NCBI GenBank assembly: GCA_028693355.1
Contig: JAQUVM010000005.1
Coordinates: 1-51,386, forward strand
Length of the DNA: 51,386 bases
Reading direction: 5' to 3'
Origin: Burkholderiales bacterium
GTDB taxonomy: Bacteria > Pseudomonadota > Gammaproteobacteria > Burkholderiales > UBA11063
Part shown: in pieces, positions 1 through 8,040 of the stretch
Layout of the letters: every line of letters starts with the position of its first letter
How positions within the stretch are numbered: position 1 is the first letter of the stretch
The notes under the pieces: generated by a model
Seen by the model: only the letters and a program-made list of their open reading frames with translations
What the model was told of the DNA's origin: nothing
Database searches by the model: none
Program-made: the position numbers and the translations under genes

Positions 1-286
1 AAGTACTTGTTCAAGTGGAGGTAATTTAGGAGCTCTATTAAGTTTAGGTGCAGGGATTGGCAGTATCTTTATTGATAAAGCTGATGAGCGTAATTGGAAT
101 TTATTACCGTCTAAAGTTAATATTAATCGTATCAATTTGCCATATGGAAATCATAGTTTTGATATTTCAATTAATGGTGTGAGGTATACAAAACAAATCA
201 ATCTAAATCAACCATATCAAGTCTTGGTTTATAGAGTTTTGGGTAATCAAGTTTATTTTGAGCCACAGCGCGGGATGGTGAATTAA
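1..286 (+). CDS. COG3014-type protein, C-terminal fragment
   Basis: The frame is open from base 2 and stops at 284-286, giving the last 94 residues of a protein whose start lies outside the window. A glycine- and leucine-rich stretch (GALLSLGAGIGSI) is followed by a basic beta-rich tail with W-N-L-L-P, N-R-I-N-L-P-Y-G-N-H and a Y-R-V-L-G-N-Q-V-Y-F end. This tail resembles the end of COG3014 proteins, which in Vibrio-like genomes sit directly upstream of ycfL and lpoB; the same neighbours follow here. The role of COG3014 proteins is unclear, but the context suggests an envelope function connected to LpoB. The family call rests mainly on context and an incomplete sequence. Confidence 0.55.
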   Translation, partial: STCSSGGNLGALLSLGAGIGSIFIDKADERNWNLLPSKVNINRINLPYGNHSFDISINGVRYTKQINLNQPYQVLVYRVLGNQVYFEPQRGMVN

Positions 287-312
287 AAATTAAAGAAAGA
301 ATATTTACTATT

Positions 313-321
313 TGTTATAAT
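313..321 (+). promoter_or_regulatory. extended -10 promoter for the ycfL-lpoB unit
   Basis: TGTTATAAT fits the extended -10 form TGnTATAAT and lies about 50 bases before the ycfL start at 370. No convincing -35 is visible, as expected for an extended -10. It would let ycfL-lpoB-ycfL be transcribed separately from the upstream COG3014 gene. Confidence 0.45.
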
Positions 322-369
322 TATAAATTACTAAAGCTTATGAGCTAAATATTTAGAAAGTTATACATA

Positions 370-753
370 ATGAAAAGAATAATAATTGTATTAGCCTCTG
401 TTGGTCTTTTAGCAAGTTGTGCAACAGGGACTAATGATAGGGTTGTAAATGTTTCATCAAATCCTAATGTGTTTGTTGTATCTGGTTCGGTTAAATCACA
501 ACGAGTAAATGGTTTATTAAAATCACAAGCTGTATTACATAATAGTAACCGCAGTGCAATCAATGGTTTTTATCGTTGTAAATTCTCTGATGCTAATGGC
601 ATGCAAGTAGGTGATGATCAAATTTGGCAATCTGTAACACTTTATCCAAATGCTGATCAGACCATAGGGTGTAGAGCAAGTGATATTGAAGCTACTGATT
701 TTAAAGTTGAATTTTCGGCTGATGGTAAAACAGTAACGGCGTTGACTTATTAA
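370..753 (+). CDS. YcfL-family lipoprotein (DUF1425)
   Basis: A 127-residue lipoprotein. The N-terminus is a short basic signal with the lipobox L-L-A-S-C (Cys17), so the mature protein should be acylated and held in the periplasm. The rest is a compact beta-sandwich-like domain with N-G-F-Y-R-C-K-F-x-D-x-N-G-M-Q-V-G, the hallmark of YcfL/DUF1425 proteins. In Escherichia coli ycfL lies beside lpoB (ycfM), and here lpoB begins 13 bases downstream. A second copy of the family follows lpoB at 1375. The biochemical role is not established; linkage suggests help in LpoB-dependent cell-wall synthesis. The start is ATG, with a short AT-rich leader and no strong Shine-Dalgarno. Confidence 0.75.
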   Translation: MKRIIIVLASVGLLASCATGTNDRVVNVSSNPNVFVVSGSVKSQRVNGLLKSQAVLHNSNRSAINGFYRCKFSDANGMQVGDDQIWQSVTLYPNADQTIGCRASDIEATDFKVEFSADGKTVTALTY

Positions 754-765
754 TTTTTAGGAAAA

Positions 766-1356
766 ATGATGAAAATAAAAAATACTATAATAAGAAGTAC
801 TTTATTAGGAAGCTTAATTTTAGCTGGATGTGCCTCACCTCAGGTATCATATGTAGATCCAAATGCAGTAAATACATTAACAACCAACTTTACTCAAAAT
901 GATTTACGTGCAACTGCAGCAGATATGGCATCAGCGCTTATTCAAAGTGGTAAGATGGGTAGTTGTAAATCATTTACAATTTCACCTGTTAAGAACGCTA
1001 CAGATCAGTATGTTGATACTTCTGTTATGACAAATGCGATGGCTGATAGCTTAACTAATTCATCAGCAGTGCGTTCTACATATGTAGTATCTGTTGATGA
1101 AATGGGTAATCAAGTAGATGAATTAGGTCGCCAAAATCAATCTGGCTTATATGACCAATCAACTACTGCTAAAATGGGTAAAATGAAGGGGGCTCAATGC
1201 CGTATAGATGGGAAATTAACTAGCGACACATCTGTTTCACCAAATGGTAAGTCAATGTTAGTTGCATATACATTCTTCGTTCAAGTATTTGATGTGCAAC
1301 AAGGTGCTGCTATATGGCGTAGTAGTAAAAATATTTCAAAAGGCATGACTAAATAA
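766..1356 (+). CDS. lpoB: penicillin-binding protein activator LpoB
   Basis: A 196-residue lipoprotein with lipobox L-I-L-A-G-C near residue 22. The mature part opens with D-L-R-A-T-A-A-D-M, then a domain with strands around S-F-T-I-S-P-V-K-N and Y-T-F-F-V-Q-V-F-D and a terminal I-W-R-S-S-K-N-I-S-K, the order expected of LpoB. LpoB is an outer-membrane lipoprotein that reaches through the peptidoglycan to stimulate the bifunctional synthase PBP1b. The long disordered linker of enterobacterial LpoB is absent. Two adjacent ATG codons occur (766 and 769); the AGGA at 759-762 is better spaced from the second, so the true start may be 769. It is flanked by YcfL-family genes on both sides, probably one transcript. 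Confidence 0.75.
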   Translation: MMKIKNTIIRSTLLGSLILAGCASPQVSYVDPNAVNTLTTNFTQNDLRATAADMASALIQSGKMGSCKSFTISPVKNATDQYVDTSVMTNAMADSLTNSSAVRSTYVVSVDEMGNQVDELGRQNQSGLYDQSTTAKMGKMKGAQCRIDGKLTSDTSVSPNGKSMLVAYTFFVQVFDVQQGAAIWRSSKNISKGMTK

Positions 1357-1374
1357 GTTAGTATAGGTATAAGA

Positions 1375-1908
1375 ATGAAATTAAAATTAGTTATATTGAG
1401 TATAGTGTCATTAGGTGCTATTGTGGCATGTTCTAGCGCTCCAACAGCAGATAATTATTCACAAACAATGAATGAGCCTGCTGTGCAAAATGGTGCTGTG
1501 AATAGTAAGGGTGATAAAAAACTGAACGAAAAAGCATGGAATAATTTAGAAGTTGCTAATATAACTTCAACCCATGTTTCTAAAGATGGTAGCTACGCTT
1601 ATAATAAAACAGAGGGCTATTTATTTATTCGCGCTAATATCGTTAATGAAGGCGACAGTCCAGCTCAGGCAAAATGGCGCTGTAAGTTTTATGACAGTAA
1701 TGGTATAGCTGTTGGTGATGATGATAATAATAAACCAGCTACAAATGAAACTGGAATAGGTTGGCATACTATGCTTGCGTATCCAGTTGCCGCAAGTAGT
1801 CATACCCATGAAGAAAATTTAATTCGTTGTGTAGCTCCAAGTAAGTTAGCAACTGAATTTAGGGTCGAAGTTCATGATACTGCAAATGATGTTACAGTTT
1901 ATAAGTAA
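1375..1908 (+). CDS. second YcfL-family lipoprotein
   Basis: A 177-residue lipoprotein with lipobox I-V-A-C (Cys19). After a roughly 45-residue polar linker comes a domain that aligns with the YcfL protein at 370: K-W-R-C-K-F-Y-D-S-N-G-I-A-V-G-D-D matches Y-R-C-K-F-S-D-A-N-G-M-Q-V-G-D-D, and both end with a short F-[RK]-V-E strand. It is therefore a diverged paralogue, longer at the N-terminus and with a Gly/His-rich loop (about residues 128-142). It starts 18 bases after lpoB and ends before a strong hairpin, so it closes the operon. Having two YcfL-type proteins around one LpoB is not the enterobacterial arrangement; whether they bind different partners cannot be told from sequence. Confidence 0.65.
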   Translation: MKLKLVILSIVSLGAIVACSSAPTADNYSQTMNEPAVQNGAVNSKGDKKLNEKAWNNLEVANITSTHVSKDGSYAYNKTEGYLFIRANIVNEGDSPAQAKWRCKFYDSNGIAVGDDDNNKPATNETGIGWHTMLAYPVAASSHTHEENLIRCVAPSKLATEFRVEVHDTANDVTVYK

Positions 1909-1920
1909 CCTTTAGCTTAA

Positions 1921-1954
1921 TAATAAAAGTACCATGATGATGGTACTTTTATTA
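1921..1954 (+). terminator. terminator after the lpoB unit
   Basis: A perfect 15-bp stem (1921-1935 with 1940-1954) closes a 4-base loop. The stem runs from A-rich to T-rich, so the descending arm supplies the T tract. It separates the lipoprotein operon from lpdA. Confidence 0.8.
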
Positions 1955-2038
1955 TTAATTGTATAAGCACTGCATATAGTGTATTTGTGTATTTTAGGGT
2001 AAAATCAGATAATTAATCAATTTAAAAAAGAGATAACT

Positions 2039-3790
2039 ATGAGTTCTATTGAAATAAAAGTGCCTGATATTGGTGGAAGTCGTGATGTAAATGTAGCCGA
2101 AGTTTATGTAAAAGTTGGTGACATGGTAAATATAGACGACAATCTAATTATGTTAGAGACAGATAAGGCCACAATGGAAGTTCCTGCTGATAAATCTGGG
2201 GTGGTAACAGAGGTTTTAATTAAAGTTGGATCTAAGGTTAATGAAGGTGATGCGATTATAAAAGTAGAAGCTAGTTCTCAAACTGCTACAGCACAAAATG
2301 TAGATGCAAAAACAGAAGCTGCGCCTTCGTTGTCTGCTCCTGTTGCAAGTTCAGTTCCTGCTGCTGCATCTGGTGAAATAGAATGTGATTTAATGGTTTT
2401 AGGTGCTGGGCCTGGCGGTTATACAGCTGCTTTTCGCGCGGCTGATTTAGGTTTAAATGTAGTATTGGTCGAGAAGTATAAGACATTAGGTGGTGTATGT
2501 TTAAATGTAGGGTGCATTCCTTCAAAAGCATTATTGCATGTAGCTAAAGTAATTAATGAAGCAGATGAAATGAGTCATCATGGAGTTACTTTTGGTAAAC
2601 CTCAAATTGATATTGATAAAGTACGTGATTTTAAGTCTGGTGTTGTTGGACAGTTAACCAAAGGGCTTGATGGTCTAGCTAAGCAACGTAAAGTTCAAAA
2701 GGTTGAAGGGTTAGCTAAATTTACTTCACCATATACAATTAGTGTAGAAACTGCAGAGGGTGCAAAAACTGTGCGTTTTAAAAATGCAATTATTGCAGCT
2801 GGATCGCAATCATTTAAAGTACCAGGGTTTCCATTTGAAGATTCACGAATTATTGATTCTACGGGTGCTCTAATGTTAGAAAGTGTACCAGAGCGCATGC
2901 TTGTTGTGGGTGGTGGTATCATTGGTCTTGAGATGGCAGAGGTATATGGTACACTTGGTTCTAAGATTACAGTTGTTGAGCTAGGTAGCGGGTTAATTCC
3001 TGGTGCTGATCGTGATGTGGTAAAAGTATTAGAAGCTCGTATTAAAAAACGTTTTGAAGCAATTTATACAAATACGAAATGTGCTAAGGTTGAAGCCAAA
3101 GAAGATGGTATTTGGGTAACCTTTGAAGGAAGCGGAGCTCCTACTGAGCCACAAAAATTTGATAAGGTGTTAGTGGCTGCGGGTCGTCGTCCAAATGGTA
3201 AATTGATTGGTGCTGAGAATGCAGGGGTTATTGTCCAAGATAATGGCTTTATACCAGCAGATAAGCAACAGCGTACGAATGTTGCACATATTTACGCAAT
3301 TGGTGATGTGATTGGCCAGCCAATGCTTGCACATAAAGCAGTGCATGAAGGTCGTGTTGCAGCTGAAAACTGTGCTGGGATGAAATCATTCTTTGATGCT
3401 CGTGTTATTCCAGGTATTGCATATACAGATCCAGAAGTTGCATGGGTTGGTGTGACAGAAACTGAAGCCAAAGAAAAAGGCATGGCAGTGGAAGTAGGTA
3501 AGTTCCCTTGGGCAGCATCTGGGCGAGCTCTAGGTAATGCTAGAACTGATGGATTTACTAAGCTTATCGCGGAAAAAGATACTCATAAAATCATTGGTGC
3601 TGCAATTGTAGGTGCTGGTGCTGGCGAATTATTAGCTGAAGCATGCTTAGCTATTGAAATGGGTGCTGATATTCATGATGTTGCATTGACAGTGCATGCT
3701 CATCCTACATTATCAGAGTCTATTGCATTTGCTAGTGAGATTATTGATGGCTCAATTACAGATTTGTATATGCCTAAAAAGAAAAAATAA
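2039..3790 (+). CDS. lpdA: dihydrolipoamide dehydrogenase (E3) with N-terminal lipoyl domain
   Basis: A 583-residue FAD/NAD disulfide oxidoreductase that reoxidises dihydrolipoyl groups of 2-oxo acid dehydrogenase complexes. Residues 1-80 are a lipoyl domain with the modified lysine in E-T-D-K-A (Lys43), followed by an Ala/Pro-rich linker. The FAD motif G-A-G-P-G-G starts near 122, the redox pair is Cys154-Cys159 in G-G-V-C-L-N-V-G-C, the NAD motif G-G-G-I-I-G-L-E lies near 290, and the C-terminal catalytic His-Glu pair is His555/Glu560 in H-P-T-L-S-E. The lipoyl fusion is typical of the E3 found in betaproteobacterial and Neisseria pyruvate dehydrogenase clusters. No aceE or aceF is adjacent and sucAB lies 34 kb away, so it may serve both complexes. 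AAGAGA precedes the ATG. Confidence 0.97.
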   Translation: MSSIEIKVPDIGGSRDVNVAEVYVKVGDMVNIDDNLIMLETDKATMEVPADKSGVVTEVLIKVGSKVNEGDAIIKVEASSQTATAQNVDAKTEAAPSLSAPVASSVPAAASGEIECDLMVLGAGPGGYTAAFRAADLGLNVVLVEKYKTLGGVCLNVGCIPSKALLHVAKVINEADEMSHHGVTFGKPQIDIDKVRDFKSGVVGQLTKGLDGLAKQRKVQKVEGLAKFTSPYTISVETAEGAKTVRFKNAIIAAGSQSFKVPGFPFEDSRIIDSTGALMLESVPERMLVVGGGIIGLEMAEVYGTLGSKITVVELGSGLIPGADRDVVKVLEARIKKRFEAIYTNTKCAKVEAKEDGIWVTFEGSGAPTEPQKFDKVLVAAGRRPNGKLIGAENAGVIVQDNGFIPADKQQRTNVAHIYAIGDVIGQPMLAHKAVHEGRVAAENCAGMKSFFDARVIPGIAYTDPEVAWVGVTETEAKEKGMAVEVGKFPWAASGRALGNARTDGFTKLIAEKDTHKIIGAAIVGAGAGELLAEACLAIEMGADIHDVALTVHAHPTLSESIAFASEIIDGSITDLYMPKKKK

Positions 3791-3910
3791 TTTATTATAG
3801 TTAACGTAGTATAAACTGTGCGGTTTGATTTGCTCCTAACTTATTATTTATAAGTCTCGTGGCTCATTGTATTGTACATTTTAATCTAAGTTTAGCTTTA
3901 AGTATTTGTT

Positions 3911-3945
3911 AAATACCTCATTTATTTATAATGAGGTATTTTTAT
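3911..3945 (+). terminator. lpdA terminator
   Basis: An 11-bp perfect stem (3911-3921 with 3931-3941) with a 9-base loop is followed by a T run. It sits 120 bases after the lpdA stop and before the surE promoter. Confidence 0.75.
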
Positions 3946-3970
3946 TATTGATGGGTATCGTGCTATTTTA

Positions 3971-3979
3971 TGATAAAAT
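3971..3979 (+). promoter_or_regulatory. extended -10 promoter of surE
   Basis: TGATAAAAT matches TGnTAnAAT and lies 31 bases before the surE ATG. TTGATG at 3948-3953 is a possible but over-spaced -35. The same 9-mer precedes sdhC, sucA and alaS. Confidence 0.5.
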
Positions 3980-4010
3980 GCATGTTACTATTACTAATTG
4001 ATGTGTATAT

Positions 4011-4778
4011 ATGAGAATACTTTTAACAAATGATGATAGCTATTTAGCAACTGGAATTCGCAAGGTTTTTAATGCATTAGTAAATGCAGGACATGATGTT
4101 ATTATGATTGCACCAGAGCATAACTCTAGTGGAGCTGGTCATTCAATTGCGGTATATAATCCAATTAGTATAACTAAAGTGGAAGAAAAAATATATTTTG
4201 TATCAAGCACCCCCGCGGATAGTGTGCGATTAGGCTTACAAGAAGTCTATGGCAGTTATTACCCAGACTTGGTTATTTCTGGAGTAAATCATGGTGAGAA
4301 TTTAGGCGAGGATATTTTTTATTCTGGCACAGTAGGAGCCGCGCGAGAAGGTGCTCTACATGGAATTCGTTCATTAGCGTTTTCTATGAATATACTAAAA
4401 GATAGTCAAGACAGGTTTAAACACTTAGATACAGCTGCAAAAGTTGTGGTGGATTTAGTCCATAAAATTGAAAATAAGTCAAATAGTCTTCCTTCTTCAT
4501 TTGTTTGGAACATAAATATACCAAATAAACCGTATAATGAGTTAAATGGGTATGTAAGTGCTAGAGTAGGGCTTCGCCCACAACATGAGCCATTAATTAA
4601 ACAAGAGACTCCGCGTATGACAACTATTTATTGGCAAGGGTTTTCATCAAGGTTAAATGAGTATAGTGAAGGTACCGATTTGGATTTATTTGTAAACTAT
4701 AATAAGATTACAATTACACCATTAGAGTTACTCCCAACAAATCATCAAGAACTATCATTAATTAACGCAATTATTTAG
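4011..4778 (+). CDS. surE: 5'/3'-nucleotidase SurE
   Basis: A 255-residue metal-dependent phosphatase of the SurE family, which removes phosphate from nucleoside monophosphates and short polyphosphates in stationary phase. The N-terminus R-I-L-L-T-N-D-D supplies metal ligands Asp8-Asp9, Ser39 follows in N-S-S-G-A-G-H-S, and the conserved Asn is in S-G-V-N-H-G-E-N. The signature Y-S-G-T-V-G-A-A-R-E-G is intact. Length matches the family. It leads a unit with nlpD ten bases downstream, as in many proteobacteria where surE-pcm-nlpD-rpoS cluster; here pcm and rpoS are missing. No clear Shine-Dalgarno precedes the ATG. Confidence 0.96.
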   Translation: MRILLTNDDSYLATGIRKVFNALVNAGHDVIMIAPEHNSSGAGHSIAVYNPISITKVEEKIYFVSSTPADSVRLGLQEVYGSYYPDLVISGVNHGENLGEDIFYSGTVGAAREGALHGIRSLAFSMNILKDSQDRFKHLDTAAKVVVDLVHKIENKSNSLPSSFVWNINIPNKPYNELNGYVSARVGLRPQHEPLIKQETPRMTTIYWQGFSSRLNEYSEGTDLDLFVNYNKITITPLELLPTNHQELSLINAII

Positions 4779-4788
4779 GGTTATTTCT

Positions 4789-5508
4789 ATGAAAAAAATA
4801 TCGATAAGTTTGATTACATTATTATTAGGGGCATGTGCTATATCAAGCCAAGCGCCTGCACCTATTGTGAATGGTGGCGTAAAGCAAAGCGCTCAAGTTG
4901 CAACGACGCCACCACCTAAAGTAGTTTCAAATTCTTCTGCCGCTGTAAGTAGCAGTCCAGTAGCTAAGGTTGATAATACTCAAAATAATGGTACCAAAAT
5001 ATCAAAAATGGATGATGAAGATAGTGAGGGAACTCCAGTATCAACCAAGAAGAGCATAACTAAAACTAGTGAACCAGCTAATGTGACGAATAGCCCTGTT
5101 ATAAAGCAGGGTGCTTATCAAGCTGATGCTAAAGTAGATGGAATTATTTGGACAGTTCCAACCCAAGGTTCTATCATCAAAAAATATTCAGTAGCATCCA
5201 AAGGTATTGATATTGCTGGTAATGAAGGTCAAGCAATTATTGCAGCCAATGATGGTACGGTTGCTTATTCTGGTAATGGCTTAAAAGGATATGGTAATTT
5301 GATAATTATTAAACATGCGAATAATTATTTAACAGCATATTCACATAACAAAGTTAATTTAGTAAAAGAAGGTGAATCTATTAAACGTGGTCAAAAAATT
5401 GCAGAAATGGGCAGTACATCTGCAGCTAGATCAATGTTACATTTTGAACTACGCAAAAATGGTAAGCCAATTGATCCTACTGCAATTTTCCAAGGTGGAG
5501 ATAACTAA
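4789..5508 (+). CDS. nlpD: NlpD-type lipoprotein, amidase activator (degenerate LytM)
   Basis: A 239-residue lipoprotein with lipobox L-L-L-G-A-C (Cys16), a Ser/Thr/Pro/Lys-rich linker to about residue 115 and a C-terminal M23/LytM domain. The first zinc-binding His of active LytM enzymes is replaced by Lys in S-K-G-I-D-I-A-G, and the domain continues with G-Y-G-N-L-I-I-I-K-H and M-L-H-F-E-L-R, almost the NlpD consensus. Such degenerate LytM proteins activate a cell-wall amidase (AmiC) at division rather than cut peptidoglycan. The LysM peptidoglycan-binding domain usual in NlpD is not visible; the linker may replace it. It follows surE by ten bases and a small exported protein follows at once. 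Confidence 0.85.
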   Translation: MKKISISLITLLLGACAISSQAPAPIVNGGVKQSAQVATTPPPKVVSNSSAAVSSSPVAKVDNTQNNGTKISKMDDEDSEGTPVSTKKSITKTSEPANVTNSPVIKQGAYQADAKVDGIIWTVPTQGSIIKKYSVASKGIDIAGNEGQAIIAANDGTVAYSGNGLKGYGNLIIIKHANNYLTAYSHNKVNLVKEGESIKRGQKIAEMGSTSAARSMLHFELRKNGKPIDPTAIFQGGDN

Positions 5509-5509
5509 G

Positions 5510-5917
5510 ATGCTAAGAAGCTTATCTAGATTATGTATAGCATTTTTTTTGGTTTTTGACATTATTTGTGTTTATGCCGATGATAATTCAGCACCGCAGG
5601 TGTATCAGCCAACATATATTTATGGAGCCACCCCTGGTGGTGTATATATGGGCGATCCATATGATTTAGGTGATGGAATGTATATGCCAGATGGTGAAAC
5701 AATGCGTGAACATCAGACTCAAGATGGTGAGCAGGAACAGGGCTTTCAGTATATGCAAGGTCAAGAAGAGCTAATGGCTGATCATTCGAAGGAAGCTGTA
5801 GCAACATATAAAGATGAGCAAGTTATTGGTAATCAGATGGAAAATCAATACCAAAAGCAAATAGATACACAAACTAATGAACAGGCTCCTCAAGCCATAG
5901 TTCTACCATCTATGTAA
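5510..5917 (+). CDS. small exported Gln/Met-rich protein
   Basis: A 135-residue protein. The same frame is open further upstream inside nlpD, but the ATG at 5510 is preferred because GGAG lies at 5497-5500, because it begins a clear signal peptide (basic start, hydrophobic core, cleavage probably after V-Y-A), and because it avoids a long overlap with nlpD. The mature part is acidic and rich in Gln, Met, Tyr and Glu, with P-x-Y-I-Y-G-A-T-P-G-G-V-Y-M-G-D-P-Y near its start and a low-complexity helical tail. No family was recognised. It sits one base after the nlpD stop and 25 bases before rlmD, so it is probably co-transcribed and periplasmic. Confidence 0.7.
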   Translation: MLRSLSRLCIAFFLVFDIICVYADDNSAPQVYQPTYIYGATPGGVYMGDPYDLGDGMYMPDGETMREHQTQDGEQEQGFQYMQGQEELMADHSKEAVATYKDEQVIGNQMENQYQKQIDTQTNEQAPQAIVLPSM

Positions 5918-5942
5918 GATTAATGTAATAAAGATAAAAAAT

Positions 5943-7268
5943 ATGAATGAACAATATACTGTAGTAATAGAATCAGTTGATTTTGAAGGTAAGGGAATAT
6001 CCCGTATAGATGGTAAAACGGTATTTATTGATGGTGCTTTGACTGGTGAAGAAGTTATAGTTGAAATAGTACGTCGTAAACCAAGCTTTGATAAAGCCAA
6101 AATAGTAGAGATTATAAAGCCTAGTCCGGAGAGAGTTGAACCAGCGTGTCCAAATTTTGGTATATGTGGTGGTTGCTCAATGCAGCATGCGAGCTTTGAA
6201 GAGCAAATTCGGATTAAAGAAAAAGTATTAATTGATAATCTAAAACATATTGGTAATGTAGAAACTAGAGAGGTGATTTTACCTTTGAAAGGCATACCTT
6301 GGGGATATCGTCATCGTGGACGACTATCAGCTCGTTATGTTACAAAAAAAGGCGGCATGTTGGTTGGATTTCGAGAGAAATCGGCACCATATGTTGTAGA
6401 TATGAATGAATGCCATGTTTTGCCAAAGCATGTTTCTGATATGATTCCAGAGCTTCGTAAGACATTTAATCAATTTACTATGCCAGATAAAATCCCGCAA
6501 ATTGAAGTTGCTGTAGGAACTTTTGTAACTGTTTTAGTTGTAAGAAATATGGAGACATTGAGTGATACTGATGAGGCTTTGTTAAAAGAGTTTGCAGATG
6601 CTAACACTACTACTGATATGGCTATACAAATTTGGTTGCAACCAAAGGGTCCAGATAGTTGTTATCCATTATATCCTATAGATGCTCCAAAATTAAGTTA
6701 TGAAATAAAGCGTTTTACTATTGAAATGCCATATTATCCAACAGAATTTACTCAAGTTAACTCAGTTATAAATGAAGCAATGGTAAGTTTAGCTATTGAT
6801 ATGTTAGATGCAAAAGATAATGAAGTTGTTGCTGATTTCTTTTGTGGAATTGGAAACTTTACATTACCTATAGCTACTAGTGCTAAACAGGTGATAGGTA
6901 TAGAAGGGTCTGATGCTTTGGTAAAAAGAGCTAAAGAAAATGCTATGCATAATGGTTTAGATAAAAAAGTTGCTTACCAAGTTTGTAATTTATTTACTAT
7001 TGATGATAAATGGTTGAAAAATCTAGGTTCGTTTGATAAATGGTTAATAGATCCACCTCGTGATGGAGCCATGGAGTTAGTTAAGTCTATTACTTCTGAT
7101 ACAGCACCTAAACGAATTGTATATGTTTCTTGTAATCCAGCTACATTGGCACGAGATGCAGATATATTAGTAAATACACACGGTTATACATTGTTGAAGT
7201 CTGGTGTTATGAATATGTTTCCCCATACGTCACATGTTGAGTCTATAGCTTTATTTGAATTACAATAA
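5943..7268 (+). CDS. rlmD: 23S rRNA (uracil-1939-C5)-methyltransferase RlmD
   Basis: A 441-residue SAM-dependent rRNA methyltransferase of the RumA/TrmA family. An N-terminal TRAM-like RNA-binding domain (about 1-60, with F-E-G-K-G-I-S-R-I-D-G) is followed by iron-sulfur cysteines in C-P-N-F-G-I-C-G-G-C and a further Cys in E-C-H-V-L. The SAM site reads D-F-F-C-G-I-G-N-F-T-L-P, the release motif is I-D-P-P-R-D-G-A, and the catalytic Cys is in Y-V-S-C-N-P-A-T-L. The iron-sulfur cluster favours RlmD over TrmA. Length is normal. It shares the surE transcript direction. Confidence 0.95.
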   Translation: MNEQYTVVIESVDFEGKGISRIDGKTVFIDGALTGEEVIVEIVRRKPSFDKAKIVEIIKPSPERVEPACPNFGICGGCSMQHASFEEQIRIKEKVLIDNLKHIGNVETREVILPLKGIPWGYRHRGRLSARYVTKKGGMLVGFREKSAPYVVDMNECHVLPKHVSDMIPELRKTFNQFTMPDKIPQIEVAVGTFVTVLVVRNMETLSDTDEALLKEFADANTTTDMAIQIWLQPKGPDSCYPLYPIDAPKLSYEIKRFTIEMPYYPTEFTQVNSVINEAMVSLAIDMLDAKDNEVVADFFCGIGNFTLPIATSAKQVIGIEGSDALVKRAKENAMHNGLDKKVAYQVCNLFTIDDKWLKNLGSFDKWLIDPPRDGAMELVKSITSDTAPKRIVYVSCNPATLARDADILVNTHGYTLLKSGVMNMFPHTSHVESIALFELQ

Positions 7269-7277
7269 GGAATTAAA

Positions 7278-7613
7278 ATGAAAAAAATGAAATTAAGTAC
7301 AATATTATCTTTAGGCATTGCATTAACTGCTTGTTCTTTTGTTAGTCTAAATCAAGGTGCTAAGAATGTATCTGTGTCAAATTCTATAGACTCATTTAAT
7401 GATTGTAAATATCTTGGTGACACAAATGTTTCTATATGGTCTAAAGCTGATACATTTCAGAGTGATAGATCGGTCGAAAGCCAGTTGGATATATTAGCTC
7501 GTAATGAAGCAGTTTCTATGAGTGGTAATAAAGTTGTAGCTAAAACTGCTATTAATGATGGCAAAAGAACCTATAGTGTATATTCTTGTGCAAATAATGA
7601 AAGTGCACAATAA
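7278..7613 (+). CDS. DUF4156-family lipoprotein
   Basis: A 111-residue lipoprotein with lipobox A-L-T-A-C near residue 19. The mature protein carries D-C-K-Y-L-G near the middle, L-A-R-N-E-A-V-S-M-S-G-N-K-V-V-A-K in the second half and a final Y-S-V-Y-S-C, a layout that matches DUF4156 lipoproteins (C-x-x-L-G, A-R-N-x-A, terminal Y-x-C). The two mature cysteines could form a disulfide. Function is unknown. It begins nine bases after rlmD with AAGGA upstream and ends before a long symmetrical terminator. Confidence 0.7.
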   Translation: MKKMKLSTILSLGIALTACSFVSLNQGAKNVSVSNSIDSFNDCKYLGDTNVSIWSKADTFQSDRSVESQLDILARNEAVSMSGNKVVAKTAINDGKRTYSVYSCANNESAQ

Positions 7614-7622
7614 TATATCTAA

Positions 7623-7680
7623 ATATAGAATAATAAAAAACTCTCAGCATTTATACTGAGAGTTTTTTATTATTCTATAT
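7623..7680. terminator. bidirectional terminator, 25-bp perfect stem
   Basis: Bases 7623-7647 are the exact reverse complement of 7656-7680, with an 8-base loop. The GC core (CTCTCAG) is flanked by A and T tracts on both sides, so it can stop transcripts from the DUF4156 gene (+) and the convergent small-protein gene (-). Confidence 0.9.
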
Positions 7681-7694
7681 TTATTTTGTACTTC

Positions 7695-8018
7695 TTAGCG
7701 GCAGCCAATTACTAGTGAATTTGGTTCTGAACCGTCAAAGTTACAACGTACTAGATCTTTAGCTGTTGTGCTGTAGAATTGTACTTCATACATTTCTTTT
7801 GCGCCATGCCAACTTTTGCTTTGGTCACTTGTGAAGTTTTTAGAATCAGTACGATCTCTTTCAAACTGTTTGTACATTAAGCAATTATCTCTAACTTGTT
7901 GTAAAGTTGTATTTGAATAAATTTGCAGATTGTTACATTTTAAGTTATTCATATCAAGATCACTACCTGCAAATGCTATAGCAGGAACGCCAATTAAAGC
8001 AATTAGTAATTTACGCAT
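7695..8018 (-). CDS. small secreted Cys-containing protein, copy A
   Basis: A 107-residue protein beginning M-R-K-L-L-I-A-L-I-G with cleavage probably after A-F-A. The ATG at 8018 is chosen because AAAGGA lies just upstream; a longer frame would need a TTG that overlaps this site. The mature protein reads D-L-D-M-N-N-L-K-C near its start, T-T-L-Q-Q-V-R-D-N-C, then Y-E-V-Q-F-Y, V-R-C-N-F and a terminal G-C-R: four cysteines, probably two disulfides. Copy B directly upstream (8041) has the same pattern. No known family was recognised; it looks like a small periplasmic or secreted protein. Confidence 0.75.
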   Translation of the reverse strand: MRKLLIALIGVPAIAFAGSDLDMNNLKCNNLQIYSNTTLQQVRDNCLMYKQFERDRTDSKNFTSDQSKSWHGAKEMYEVQFYSTTAKDLVRCNFDGSEPNSLVIGCR

Positions 8019-8040
8019 AATTTTTCCTTTCAATTATTTA

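Noticed and set aside
5372..5509. Longer N-terminus for the small exported protein
   Set aside because: It would overlap nlpD by 137 bases and destroy the signal peptide; GGAG favours the start at 5510.
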